Source of the DNA: Caldithrix sp.
GTDB lineage: Bacteria > Zhuqueibacterota > Zhuqueibacteria > Oceanimicrobiales > Oceanimicrobiaceae
NCBI GenBank assembly: GCA_004357015.1
Contig: SMXE01000173.1
Location: forward strand, 1-12,642
Direction: 5' to 3'
Length of the DNA stretch: 12,642 nucleotides
Part shown: positions 1-7,087 of the stretch, one piece after another
How the letters are laid out: every line of letters starts with the position of its first letter
Numbering within the stretch: position 1 is the stretch's first letter
Made by a program: the position numbers and the translations under genes
Notes under the pieces: model-generated
The model's input: only the letters and a program-made list of their open reading frames with translations
Told to the model about the DNA's origin: nothing
The model's database searches: none

Positions 1-45
1 GGGGCTTGTTTGATCCATAAATGCAAAAATTATCAGTTACTTCTT

Positions 46-306
46 TTACTGTGCGGTTTTTCTGGATGCAACGAATATTGCTTTTAGCTCATTGGCTTCT
101 CTCAGGAGCGGTGCGATTCTTTCTTCCTTCAGCAACGCTTCATCAACGATAAACTCGGCCCTATAATTTGCAGCCACAGATGTGGAACATCGAATCAATT
201 GACCCAGTAAGTGCCTCCCAAGTTGCGTATTTGGCAGTGAGACAGCCGCTTTAACACATCTGTGAGCGAATGCTTTAGTTCTGCGTTTAAGCTGATCAGA
301 ATCCAT
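46..306 (-). CDS. Four-helix-bundle (IVP/S23-type) protein, internally deleted
   Basis: This 86-residue protein belongs to the four-helix-bundle family first known from intervening sequences in bacterial 23S rRNA genes; the molecular role is not established. Seen: the N-terminal part (ELKxRTKxFAxR-type start, then PNTQLGRHLLGQL and CSTSVAANYRA, about residues 5-50) and the C-terminal part (EALLKEERIAPLLREANEL then AIFVASRKTA, about 56-85) both match the family pattern. The roughly 30-35 residues that normally lie between ANYRA and the (E)xIVDEALL helix are missing, with the frame kept. Family members are usually about 115-130 residues, so helix 2 and the start of helix 3 are lost and the bundle probably cannot fold normally. 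The start ATG follows a 7-bp tandem array directly and has only a weak ribosome-binding site (AGAGA). It lies downstream of the reductase gene. Family assignment is confident; that it still makes a functional protein is doubtful. Confidence 0.72.
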   Translation of the reverse strand: MDSDQLKRRTKAFAHRCVKAAVSLPNTQLGRHLLGQLIRCSTSVAANYRAEFIVDEALLKEERIAPLLREANELKAIFVASRKTAQ

Positions 307-317
307 TCTCTAAATAA

Positions 318-351
318 CAATCGTCGATCATCGATCATCGATCATCGATTG
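318..351. repeat. 7-bp tandem array overlapping a stop codon
   Basis: On the minus strand three perfect copies of TCGATGA are followed by a variant TCGACGA (321-348). The block is edged by CAATCG (318-323) and its complement CGATTG (346-351). The reductase gene reads into the array and stops at TGA 330-328, so its last residues (SMIDDR) are repeat-encoded. On the minus strand every reading frame meets TGA within three units; on the plus strand no frame does. The array lies between the reductase gene and the IVP-type gene at 46-306. Confidence 0.9.
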
Positions 352-1758
352 AAAAGCTCTTTGCTGATAAAGATGTTCAAACAAATTCCCTTCGTGCGGT
401 TGGTCCCAACTGATCTTGCTGGTCGGAATCGCACCGACATTCAGCCGATCTACATTCCTGGCAGCAAGCAAGCGCTGGATAAATTGCCGGTCCCGGGTCA
501 AAGCGGTCAATACAAGTGTTGAACCCATTTTCTCCAGAATTTTGTCCTGCGGCACTGCCACCACACTTGCGAATGGAAAAAGCAGTTCAGTGCTGGCCAG
601 AGGATGCTCATGGCTTTCACACCAGATGATGGTGGGCAGCAAAAATGTACAGCCCTCCACCGTAACCACGCGGTCGCCGTCGCGATATTTGGCGGTGAGG
701 TCTTCCGCACCACCTTGCTTCAGGCCGCTCTCGATGAGGGCGGATGCGCGCTCCGCCACGACAGGATTTACGAAAGCCGCAAGTTTCGCTTCAGGATGCG
801 TCATGGGTCGCGCTTTGATTTGTGCCATCCGTTCGGCCAGCGCTTCGGCGATTTCCCGACCGTGGGATGGTACCCAAACACCGGAGGCGTTCAGACATGA
901 CCTGCCGCTGTTCACTGAAATGGAGTCAACCATGACGTCGAGATAAGCTTGCCAATCGGAGATTTGATCTTCTGCAATCAAGACCTTGCTCCAGCCGGGT
1001 CCATGCACCTGCACGCGGCGATCCTTTTCCCATGTTTTCACCGTTGACACATCGCCAAACAACATAGAACGACCACTGCGCAATAAAATCTCAGCAGCGC
1101 CAGAATGATCTGTTGGATAGAAGCCAAAAGCCTCGGGCGGACAACCTGCGGCGATGAACGCCTGAATGACGCGATAGGGCGTCCACGGCTCCTGACTGCC
1201 TGGTTTGAGTACAAGCGGCACTTTCAACGGCATGCTCGGCAACCAGAGCGAATGCACACCTGGCGAGTTGTTCGGCAAAATCGCGCCGAGCGTCTGTGCC
1301 TGAACCAGATAGCTAAGCGACCGGCCGTCCTGCTTGCCCCAACCGGTGTCGAGAATGGACAAATCCAGCCCGCGCGTCAGGCCGCCGAGAACCGTTTCCA
1401 TGCCGTCGAGCACCAAGCGGATTTTCTCCATATTTTTTCGGCACAGCGTCTCGGGCATGCCGGTAGTCGCCGATTGAAGGCGAACGAAATCGTTGGGCGA
1501 TTGCGTTTCACCATCGAGCGGCAGATCTGCTTCCATGAACAATGCTGCCGCGTTCTTGCACATGGTCAGCAATTCGTGCACCGGCAGGGCGTCCAGTGCG
1601 GCTTTGTTTGCAGCGGACTGATGAAAATCCTTGCGAATCAAGCCGCTATTGGCCTGGCTAAGCTCGGCCACAGGTTCGCCGGTGCGAAAGTCTTTGACTT
1701 GAACCGTGCTCAGGCTTTTATAAGGTTTTCCCGCGCGCAGCAGAGGAATGTGCAGCAT
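328..1758 (-). CDS. Aldehyde-dehydrogenase-fold acyl reductase (EhpG/LuxC-like)
   Basis: A 476-residue protein of the aldehyde dehydrogenase superfamily, probably working in reverse: it would reduce an activated acyl group (acyl-adenylate or thioester) to the aldehyde with NAD(P)H in the cytoplasm. Seen: the nucleotide-binding strand region LPNNSPGVHSLWLP (about 162-174), the cofactor-contact LKPGS (about 184-188), and the nucleophile loop NSGRSCLNASG with the likely catalytic Cys near 288; HEHPLASTELLFPF follows near the C-terminal third. The start is set at 1758 because its ATG overlaps the upstream stop (TGATG), a coupled arrangement; a longer in-frame extension to 1827 lies wholly inside the upstream gene. 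It forms a unit with the adenylate-forming gene just upstream, as EhpF/EhpG do in griseoluteate biosynthesis. The C-terminal six residues come from a 7-bp repeat array. The substrate is unknown; a LuxC-type fatty acyl role is the main alternative. Confidence 0.82.
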   Translation of the reverse strand: MLHIPLLRAGKPYKSLSTVQVKDFRTGEPVAELSQANSGLIRKDFHQSAANKAALDALPVHELLTMCKNAAALFMEADLPLDGETQSPNDFVRLQSATTGMPETLCRKNMEKIRLVLDGMETVLGGLTRGLDLSILDTGWGKQDGRSLSYLVQAQTLGAILPNNSPGVHSLWLPSMPLKVPLVLKPGSQEPWTPYRVIQAFIAAGCPPEAFGFYPTDHSGAAEILLRSGRSMLFGDVSTVKTWEKDRRVQVHGPGWSKVLIAEDQISDWQAYLDVMVDSISVNSGRSCLNASGVWVPSHGREIAEALAERMAQIKARPMTHPEAKLAAFVNPVVAERASALIESGLKQGGAEDLTAKYRDGDRVVTVEGCTFLLPTIIWCESHEHPLASTELLFPFASVVAVPQDKILEKMGSTLVLTALTRDRQFIQRLLAARNVDRLNVGAIPTSKISWDQPHEGNLFEHLYQQRAFQSMIDDR

Positions 1759-2849
1759 CAATAAACCCCAACAACGACGGATTCTTGTAACGAAGACAAC
1801 AGCCGAAGATTCATCACGCCATCCCAAGGGTATGGCACAATCGGCTCAGCGCGTTCGCCTTCATCGCGTTCAAGAAAGCGCGGCATGAAGAATTCTTTTG
1901 TCAACGTGGTCAACACAACGCGTCCGGTCTGTCCGTAGTCGACTGTTTCTTCAGGATTTTCCGGATTAACAATTTCAAACACGGCCCTGGGTGAGGGAGG
2001 ATAGTAAATTATAGCGTAATTGTCCGCAGGATCGAACGGTTTATTTACAGCCAAACCCATGAGCGTATTCCCGTAAGTGGGCACGAAATCGATGCCCGGC
2101 ACGAGTTCCTCGCGCGCAAAGCGATGGAACTGGGCGTTCATTTCGGTACCGCCACAGAAGATGCCCTTTATGCCGGCTTTGGCGAGGTTGATCTTCTCGC
2201 ACAGGGCCTCAAGCAGCTTGGGCGTGGTGAAGAGACATTGAACATTGTCGTGCGCACGCAGAACATTCAAAGCCTGGCCCACCACGTGTTCTTTGTAAAG
2301 CTCAAGTTCCTGGTGTGCGCCGCGCTTGATGAGCTTGTTCACCCAGCGCGGATCGAGGTCTACGAAAAAACTGATACCGCCTCTGAACTGGGCAAGATGT
2401 TCGATGGCCAGGCGCAGGCGCCGCGGACCAGTGGGACCCAGCATCAGCCAATCGGCCCTTTTCGGAAAACCTTCATCCGACAGGGTAGCGCTAAAAAGCT
2501 CGTAATCTGTCTGAAAGTCTTTGATGTTGATGCGCGTTTTGGGCACCCCGGTTGAGCCGCCGGTCTCAAACACGTAGACGGGCTCATTGGCGAAGGCCTT
2601 CGGCACCCATTTCCTCACCGGGCCGCCGCGCAGCCAGTGGTCTTCAAAATGGCCGAGAATCTTCAGGTCGTCATAACCACCGATCTCTTTGCGTGGGTCG
2701 AAGTCCAGCTCCTTTGCAAAATCCAACCAAAACTGGCAGCCGGTCTCCGGATCAAAGTGCCACTCAATGATTTCGCGAACATGAGTGTCGAGCTGCTCCC
2801 GCGCGGACTTTATGCTTGCGGTCAATTTACTTGCTGAGGCAATATGCAT
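1758..2849 (-). CDS. Adenylate-forming enzyme without C-terminal subdomain (EhpF-like)
   Basis: A 363-residue ANL-superfamily protein related to phenylacetate-CoA ligase/EhpF, expected to activate a carboxylic acid as the acyl-adenylate. Seen: the phosphate-binding loop ETGGSTGVPK (about 95-104), the YGNTLMG segment at the A5 position (about 259-265), and GQTGRVVLTTL followed by FLERDEG (about 306-331) in place of the usual TGD/RD region. The protein ends about 30 residues later, so the roughly 100-residue mobile C-terminal subdomain with its catalytic lysine is absent. This matches EhpF, which is known to lack that subdomain and to pass its product to a reductase. Its stop overlaps the start of the reductase gene (TGATG), which strongly suggests the two act together as a split carboxylic acid reductase. 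The ATG has a weak ribosome-binding site and sits 14 bp from a repeat array. No phenazine genes are visible, so the substrate is unknown. Confidence 0.82.
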   Translation of the reverse strand: MHIASASKLTASIKSAREQLDTHVREIIEWHFDPETGCQFWLDFAKELDFDPRKEIGGYDDLKILGHFEDHWLRGGPVRKWVPKAFANEPVYVFETGGSTGVPKTRINIKDFQTDYELFSATLSDEGFPKRADWLMLGPTGPRRLRLAIEHLAQFRGGISFFVDLDPRWVNKLIKRGAHQELELYKEHVVGQALNVLRAHDNVQCLFTTPKLLEALCEKINLAKAGIKGIFCGGTEMNAQFHRFAREELVPGIDFVPTYGNTLMGLAVNKPFDPADNYAIIYYPPSPRAVFEIVNPENPEETVDYGQTGRVVLTTLTKEFFMPRFLERDEGERAEPIVPYPWDGVMNLRLLSSLQESVVVGVY

Positions 2850-2863
2850 GTGAACTCATACGA

Positions 2864-2890
2864 TGGATTAATGGATTGGTGGATTAATGG
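2864..2890. repeat. Octamer tandem array at the 3' end of the IVP-type gene
   Basis: Three tandem copies of TGGATTRR (2864-2871, 2872-2879, 2880-2887; the middle copy ends GG, the outer two AA), then TGG. The stop codon of the frame-restored IVP-type gene (TAA, 2886-2884) lies in the third copy. The same octamer recurs in inverted orientation at 3363-3370 and 3384-3391 on the other side of that gene. Confidence 0.9.
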
Positions 2891-3370
2891 TCGTCATCGA
2901 TGTGGTAAGGCTCACCATCGTCGGAGATTCTGTCCGACCATGTTCCAGCGTCCCGTTTTCTCTGAAGACTCTCAAACCAATCTCAATAACTTGTTTTCGA
3001 TTTCATAGTGAAGCGAATCAACGTAGTCAAATTCCCGTTGCGTGATTTGACCGGATTCGTGCAATCCGATCGCTCTGGTCAAAGTCTCTGAAAGCGATGC
3101 CAAAGCTATGTAAAAGAATTGAAGATACTCATTTATGGAACGTCTGCTGTAGCCCTCGGCAATGTTGCACGAAATAGATTGCGCCGAATCAGCAATTTGA
3201 CTGCGAAGCTTGAAGTCGACTTTGTTGTCCTTGTAAACTGTTCTCCAAATAAGATTGAAGAGGTCAACAGCCTTCTGCCAAACGTCAAGCTTCATATACC
3301 CCCTGTTCTTATTGCGACGTTTCGTATATTCAGTCATTGTAAGAGCCTGTCATTCGGTTCCACCAATCCA
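2872..3370. mobile_element. Candidate IVP-gene element with 12-bp inverted repeats
   Basis: TGGATTGGTGGA at 2872-2883 is repeated as its exact complement TCCACCAATCCA at 3359-3370. The 499-bp interval holds only the frame-shifted IVP-type gene, whose restored stop codon begins one base inside the left repeat. A further inverted octamer (3384-3391) lies just outside the right repeat. Seen directly: the perfect inverted repeats and the gene between them. Known: IVP-family genes occur inside inserted sequences in rRNA genes. Inferred: this is a small gene-plus-repeats insertion between the PQQ-like operon and the EhpF-like gene. No transposase is encoded and I see no convincing target-site duplication, so mobility is unproven. 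Confidence 0.45.
2884..3337 (-). pseudogene. Four-helix-bundle (IVP/S23-type) protein, frameshifted near 3' end
   Basis: Reading from ATG 3337 gives 121 residues up to TGA (2974-2972): RNKNRGYMKLDVWQKAVDLF, then FKLRSQIADSAQSISCNIAEG, SLSETLTRAIGLHESGQI and HYEIENKLLRLV. These are all typical of the larger IVP/S23 four-helix-bundle subgroup, which usually runs about 120-150 residues. Skipping one T in the run at 2976-2974 continues the protein as ESLQRKRDAGTWSDRI and nine to fourteen more acidic/polar residues to TAA at 2884, the C-terminal tail expected for this subgroup. So one extra base, real or a read error, removes 29 of 150 residues. The four helices are mostly kept, so the short form could still fold. 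Met15 (3295) is an alternative start behind AGGGGG, but the conserved KNKNRGYMKL-like stretch favours the first ATG. The gene separates the PQQ-like operon from the EhpF-like gene and is flanked by inverted repeats. Function unknown. Confidence 0.8.
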
Positions 3371-3391
3371 AAAAACTATTACTCCAATCCA
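3359..3391. repeat. Inverted octamer copies at the 5' side of the IVP-type gene
   Basis: CCAATCCA occurs at 3363-3370 (inside the perfect 12-bp TCCACCAATCCA, 3359-3370) and again at 3384-3391. Both are inverted copies of the TGGATTGG unit at 2872-2879. They fall in the 59-bp gap between the IVP-type gene and the stop of the upstream beta-propeller gene. Confidence 0.8.
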
Positions 3392-3396
3392 GACTT

Positions 3397-4860
3397 TCAC
3401 TCCGCCAAAGCAATCGCATACAACTTAGACCGGTTGGTGACATACAGTACACCGTCCTTTGCCACCGGGGTTGTGTAGACGGCGTTATCCATATTGATCT
3501 CTGCCAGAACTTCAAGTTTTTTACCGGCCTTCAGGATTGCGATGTCGCCGTCCTCATCGCCAATGTAGACTTTGCCATCAGCGTAGTAGGGGGAACCCCA
3601 GATGGCCGCAAAGGCATCGTAAACCCAGTACTGCTCGCCGCTATTCGCATCCCAGCAGTAGACAAAGCCGCTCAGGTCTGCGATGTATAGTAACCCGTCG
3701 TGAATGGCAGCCGTGGAAAGCGTGCGGTTAAATTGTTCATCGCCGCGATGCCAGATCTTACCGGTTTCGGTGATGTCGCCGCGTTTGGTGGCGTCGATGG
3801 CGTACCAGTGGCCGGTGCTCTCGCCGTGCTCAGGATCCTGTCCGACGCCAATGTACACCTTATTATTCCAAACTACGGGTGTTGAAATAATGTTGTTGCG
3901 TGTACCGGCGCCGCCAAGCTCCCAGACTGCGTCTTTCGGGTTGCAATCGTATTTCCACAGAAGCTCGCCGGTTTCAGGAACGAACGCATACACCCAACCG
4001 TCGCCGCCTGGAAAAATCACCTGCGGTGTACCGGCAATCACATCGTAGGAGGGATTCGACCACTGGCCGTGCAAGATATTTTCGCCGGGCGAAGCATCTT
4101 TCCAGACCAGCTCGCCGGTGTTTTTGTTGAGCGCGATAAAACTCGGTGCCTCAGGAGACGGGACGTTAATGTGCGTCTCATCCACGCCGTTGGCGGTCAC
4201 AGTAAAAAGGAGATCTCCCACGACCAGGGGAGAACAAGTTGCGAGGTTGTGGGGGAAAACATCCAGTTCGTCGATCATGTCAAAACGCCAGATGATGTCC
4301 TCATCGGTCTTCGAAGTGTTTTTCTCTTCCGTGTAAGGCCCGTCGTTTTCGCCATCGTAGTAGCCTTCGGCGTCCGCGCAAATGACTTCAGCGCGGTTGG
4401 AAATGTAGTAGACGCGATCGCCCTCCACAAACGGCCCGGAACAAATGCCCTGCTGCGGCCAGTCGTTCACCCGCCCGGCAGCGAGTTTTGGGTGTGCAGC
4501 CTGCCAGAGGAATTCGCCGTCCGACACCCGGAAAACCAGAATGTTGCCGCGGTCACCTTTAAGCTTCGGATTCTTCAACGACTGGTTGTTGGTGCCAATG
4601 AAGACCTTCCCGCCAATGACGGCCGGATTGCCGTAGGTTTGTGACCCGAGTTGCGCAGTCCACTTTATGTTCTTGCCATTTTCAATATCCCAATCGCCGG
4701 GCAGACCGGTTTCATCGGAAACCATGTTGCGGGCTGGCGAGCTGCCCCACATGGCGGTTTCGACAGCCGCGTAGAAACCAATCGTGAACAGGACGCCCAG
4801 CGCAACAACACCGTGCAGAACTGAAATCCCTTTTCTGAGCACAAACTTGATCGGTTTCAT
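3397..4860 (-). CDS. Membrane-anchored PQQ-like beta-propeller protein
   Basis: A 487-residue protein of the PQQ-binding-like beta-propeller type (BamB/quinoprotein fold). Residues about 12-34 form one hydrophobic segment after a basic start (MKPIKFVLRK), so an N-terminal membrane anchor is likely, with the propeller outside the cytoplasmic membrane. The rest is repeated blades of the form GD/GGKVYIG-x(n)-LDxxTGELxWK; examples are NPAVIGGKVFIGTNN, FIALNKNTGELVWK, WVYAFVPETGELLWKYD and GSPYYADGKVYIGDEDGD. I do not see the adjacent Cys pair and catalytic Asp set of true PQQ alcohol dehydrogenases, so an enzyme role is not supported. The segment VSDETGLP near the start recurs in the neighbour (VSDETGL), pointing to duplication. 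Its ATG abuts the neighbour's stop with zero bases between (TAGATG) and has a good GAGGAG site inside the neighbour's end, so the two are co-translated. Function unknown; a scaffold or binding protein is likely. Confidence 0.85.
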   Translation of the reverse strand: MKPIKFVLRKGISVLHGVVALGVLFTIGFYAAVETAMWGSSPARNMVSDETGLPGDWDIENGKNIKWTAQLGSQTYGNPAVIGGKVFIGTNNQSLKNPKLKGDRGNILVFRVSDGEFLWQAAHPKLAAGRVNDWPQQGICSGPFVEGDRVYYISNRAEVICADAEGYYDGENDGPYTEEKNTSKTDEDIIWRFDMIDELDVFPHNLATCSPLVVGDLLFTVTANGVDETHINVPSPEAPSFIALNKNTGELVWKDASPGENILHGQWSNPSYDVIAGTPQVIFPGGDGWVYAFVPETGELLWKYDCNPKDAVWELGGAGTRNNIISTPVVWNNKVYIGVGQDPEHGESTGHWYAIDATKRGDITETGKIWHRGDEQFNRTLSTAAIHDGLLYIADLSGFVYCWDANSGEQYWVYDAFAAIWGSPYYADGKVYIGDEDGDIAILKAGKKLEVLAEINMDNAVYTTPVAKDGVLYVTNRSKLYAIALAE

Positions 4861-7071
4861 CTACTTGCTCCTCGTGATTTTCACATTATCAAAATAAATG
4901 GTTGTTTGGGCATCGCCATACAAAGCAGGGCTGCCGTGCGTATTCGGGTGCGGATCTTCCACCGTGAGGGTCCACGCTTCCGGTTCCTGCTCCTCCCGCG
5001 GCCAAACTTTGCCCCTGACCAGTGCTTTGCCGCCTTCGATATCGACTCTGAGTTTCATGGTATACCAGAGGTCCGGATTCCATTGGAACGGAATCTCTGC
5101 CTTTAACCGATCCAGCTCCGCCGGCCAGGTGCGAATTTGGAGCCGCTTCAGTTTGGTCATGAAATCCAGGTAGTAGCGATTGGCGATGAGGCCCATGTCC
5201 GGACTGCGCCGCTTCACTTTCGTGCCCTTCATGTCTGCCTGAATCGTGTAGCCGGTCATGTCTGGCGGGCCGAGAATCAAATTATGGCGGTGCAGATTTT
5301 TTTTGGAACGAGGTTTCATCAGCACCTTGCTGCCATCGAGTTCTTTTACGAAGAACTTCCACGTCCCTGGCCACAACGGCGGATTCTTGTCCAGCGTGAA
5401 CTTTTCGTCCTCAAGATCAATATCCCACGGCAGGTTGGCTGCCACCTGCACGCGCGCCCGGGACTCCAACTCACCCAGCCTGGCGACCACGTAACCCGCC
5501 TGGTTGCCCGCGCTTTTTTCCGGGATGATTCTTCCGTTGTCCTCGATTTTCCCCATGAGACCGTTCAGGCCAAACTCCGGCTTCACATCGTCGAGCCTTC
5601 GGCCCATGCTGTCGAAGGCCCGCACTCTGAAGTCCAGCTCGTCACCTTCCCATGCCCAGATCTCGGCGGGAATGATCTGAATGTGCGCCACAGCCGCATC
5701 TTTCGCGGGCGCCGCTTCCGGCAGCGTCATCATCCGGGGAGGCGAGGCTTTAAACTCAACGCCGGGGTTTCCCAGACAGAACAATCCGACTTCACTTGTA
5801 AAATATACGCGGCCGTAAGCGACTGCCGGCGAGCCGTAAATTTCAGCAAAGCGACGCTTATTAAACCGAATCTGTTTGCTGTCCAGAGACTTTGCTCCGG
5901 TCTCACCCGGCTGAATAATGTGAAAACTGCCGTTGACTTCGGTGGCGTAAATCTTGCCGTCGGCCCAGACCGGCGAGCCTTTGCCGACTTTGCCCAGGTC
6001 GAAAGTCCAGCGGGTTTCGCCCGTCGCTACATCGAGCGCGTACAAATCGCCCACGTTGGTGACGACGTACAACCGGTCATTGTGAATAACGGGTGAAGCG
6101 TAGCCGACTTCCAGCGCATCGTGGCGCCAGACTTCGTTGGTAGCCGTGATGTCACCGTTGCCTTTGGCATCGATACAGACGACGCGGCCGATGCTTGCGT
6201 TGTCTAAATTCTCTCTGCCGTGGCAGGCATAAACTTTGTCTCCGTCCACCACCACAGAAGCCTGAACAGCACCCTTGGTCAGATGAAATTTCCAGACATG
6301 TTCGCCGGTGCGCGCTTTCATAGCATAGACCCAACCCGTGCCCGAGCCCGTGATCAAAAGCCGCTGACCGTCGACGACGGCAATCACCGGCACGGAGTAG
6401 TTGGTATTTTTGTTTCCTTCCGGAATGGTAGAAACCCAGACGAGTTCACCGGTGCGCTTGTCATAGGCAAAAAAGCGGTGCTTCATGATCAACATGTTAC
6501 CCCAAGAGTTGTTGGCGCCGTTGACGATCACCAGGTCTTCATCTATGACCGGTGTGCAAGTGCGGCCGCCGTAACCCGAAAAGCGGTTGTATTCTTCCGT
6601 AAAGGAGTGCTCCCACAGTCGGTTGCCATCTTTATCGTAGCAGATAAACAGGCCGTCAACACCGAACATGTAAATGTTGCCGGTGTCCGGATCGCCGGCC
6701 AGGCTGGACCAACCGACGCGGCTGAACGGCACCGTGGTCTGGAAAACGTTGTTCTTCTCCTGCCATAGCAACTTACCATCTTCAGCATCATAACATGCGA
6801 CCACACGCTGCATGCTCTTGCCTTCGCCGGTGCGGCCAAGCACATAGACCCGACCGTTCAAAATGATCGGCGTAGAGCGACCGACGAAATCGGCCAGCCA
6901 AATCTGATTCTCCCCGTCCAAAGTCCAACTGGAAACCAGGCCGGTTTCATCAGAGACGCCGTTCTGGTGCGGACCGCGCCAACCTGGCCAGTCCGAGGCA
7001 TCTGCCGAATGGAGACCGAATAAAATCAGAAACGCCAGAATGCCGATTGACTGTATCCTCCTGTTTGCCAT
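4861..7071 (-). CDS. Secreted PQQ-like beta-propeller protein with Ig-like and jelly-roll domains
   Basis: A 736-residue exported protein. Residues 1-25 are a Sec signal peptide (basic start, hydrophobic ILAFLILFGL, cleavage after SADA). Residues about 27-440 are a PQQ-like propeller beginning DWPGWRGPHQNGVSDETGL, a segment common in planctomycete and verrucomicrobial secreted propellers, with blades such as ACYDAEDGKLLWQ, FAYDKRTGELVW, WVYAMKARTGEHVWKF and DLYALDVATGETRWTFDLG. Residues about 462-545 look like an Ig-like strand-rich domain (IQIIPAEIWAWEGDELDFRV). Residues about 548-735 resemble a concanavalin-like jelly roll of the kind that binds sugars (GYTIQADMKGTK, WYTMKLRVD, IYFDNVKITR). 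Domain limits past the propeller are inferred from pattern only. The ATG has an AGGGAG site 5 bases upstream and a sigma70-type promoter just beyond. It is the first gene of a two-gene operon with the anchored propeller. The ligand is unknown; polysaccharide or cell-surface binding is a reasonable guess. Confidence 0.85.
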   Translation of the reverse strand: MANRRIQSIGILAFLILFGLHSADASDWPGWRGPHQNGVSDETGLVSSWTLDGENQIWLADFVGRSTPIILNGRVYVLGRTGEGKSMQRVVACYDAEDGKLLWQEKNNVFQTTVPFSRVGWSSLAGDPDTGNIYMFGVDGLFICYDKDGNRLWEHSFTEEYNRFSGYGGRTCTPVIDEDLVIVNGANNSWGNMLIMKHRFFAYDKRTGELVWVSTIPEGNKNTNYSVPVIAVVDGQRLLITGSGTGWVYAMKARTGEHVWKFHLTKGAVQASVVVDGDKVYACHGRENLDNASIGRVVCIDAKGNGDITATNEVWRHDALEVGYASPVIHNDRLYVVTNVGDLYALDVATGETRWTFDLGKVGKGSPVWADGKIYATEVNGSFHIIQPGETGAKSLDSKQIRFNKRRFAEIYGSPAVAYGRVYFTSEVGLFCLGNPGVEFKASPPRMMTLPEAAPAKDAAVAHIQIIPAEIWAWEGDELDFRVRAFDSMGRRLDDVKPEFGLNGLMGKIEDNGRIIPEKSAGNQAGYVVARLGELESRARVQVAANLPWDIDLEDEKFTLDKNPPLWPGTWKFFVKELDGSKVLMKPRSKKNLHRHNLILGPPDMTGYTIQADMKGTKVKRRSPDMGLIANRYYLDFMTKLKRLQIRTWPAELDRLKAEIPFQWNPDLWYTMKLRVDIEGGKALVRGKVWPREEQEPEAWTLTVEDPHPNTHGSPALYGDAQTTIYFDNVKITRSK
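4868..4873 (-). promoter_or_regulatory. Ribosome-binding site GAGGAG of the anchored propeller gene
   Basis: GAGGAG lies 7 bases before ATG 4860, inside the last codons of the upstream gene. It fixes that start and supports coupled translation across the TAGATG junction. Confidence 0.75.
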
Positions 7072-7087
7072 CCTATCTCCCTCTCAG

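Noticed and set aside
1..18. Possible start of another minus-strand gene (ATG at 18-16, MDQTSP)
   Set aside because: Only six codons are visible and there is no ribosome-binding site upstream, so it cannot be told from chance.
1105..1764. Plus-strand open frame of 219 codons opposite the reductase gene
   Set aside because: Shadow of a gene with clear motifs; composition (many Arg, Gln, His) and lack of any domain argue against it.
46..3337. IVP-type genes as the Avd accessory of a diversity-generating retroelement
   Set aside because: Avd is a relative of this family, but there is no reverse transcriptase and no template/variable repeat pair in the window.
5137..6096. Long plus-strand open frame (319 codons) opposite the secreted propeller gene
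   Set aside because: It is antisense to a well-supported gene, has no recognisable domain and no ribosome-binding site, and is rich in His, Arg and Val as expected of a shadow frame.
3397..7071. True PQQ-dependent dehydrogenases
   Set aside because: The blades are of the quinoprotein type, but I see neither the vicinal Cys pair nor a cytochrome domain; the proteins fit non-enzymatic PQQ-like propellers better.
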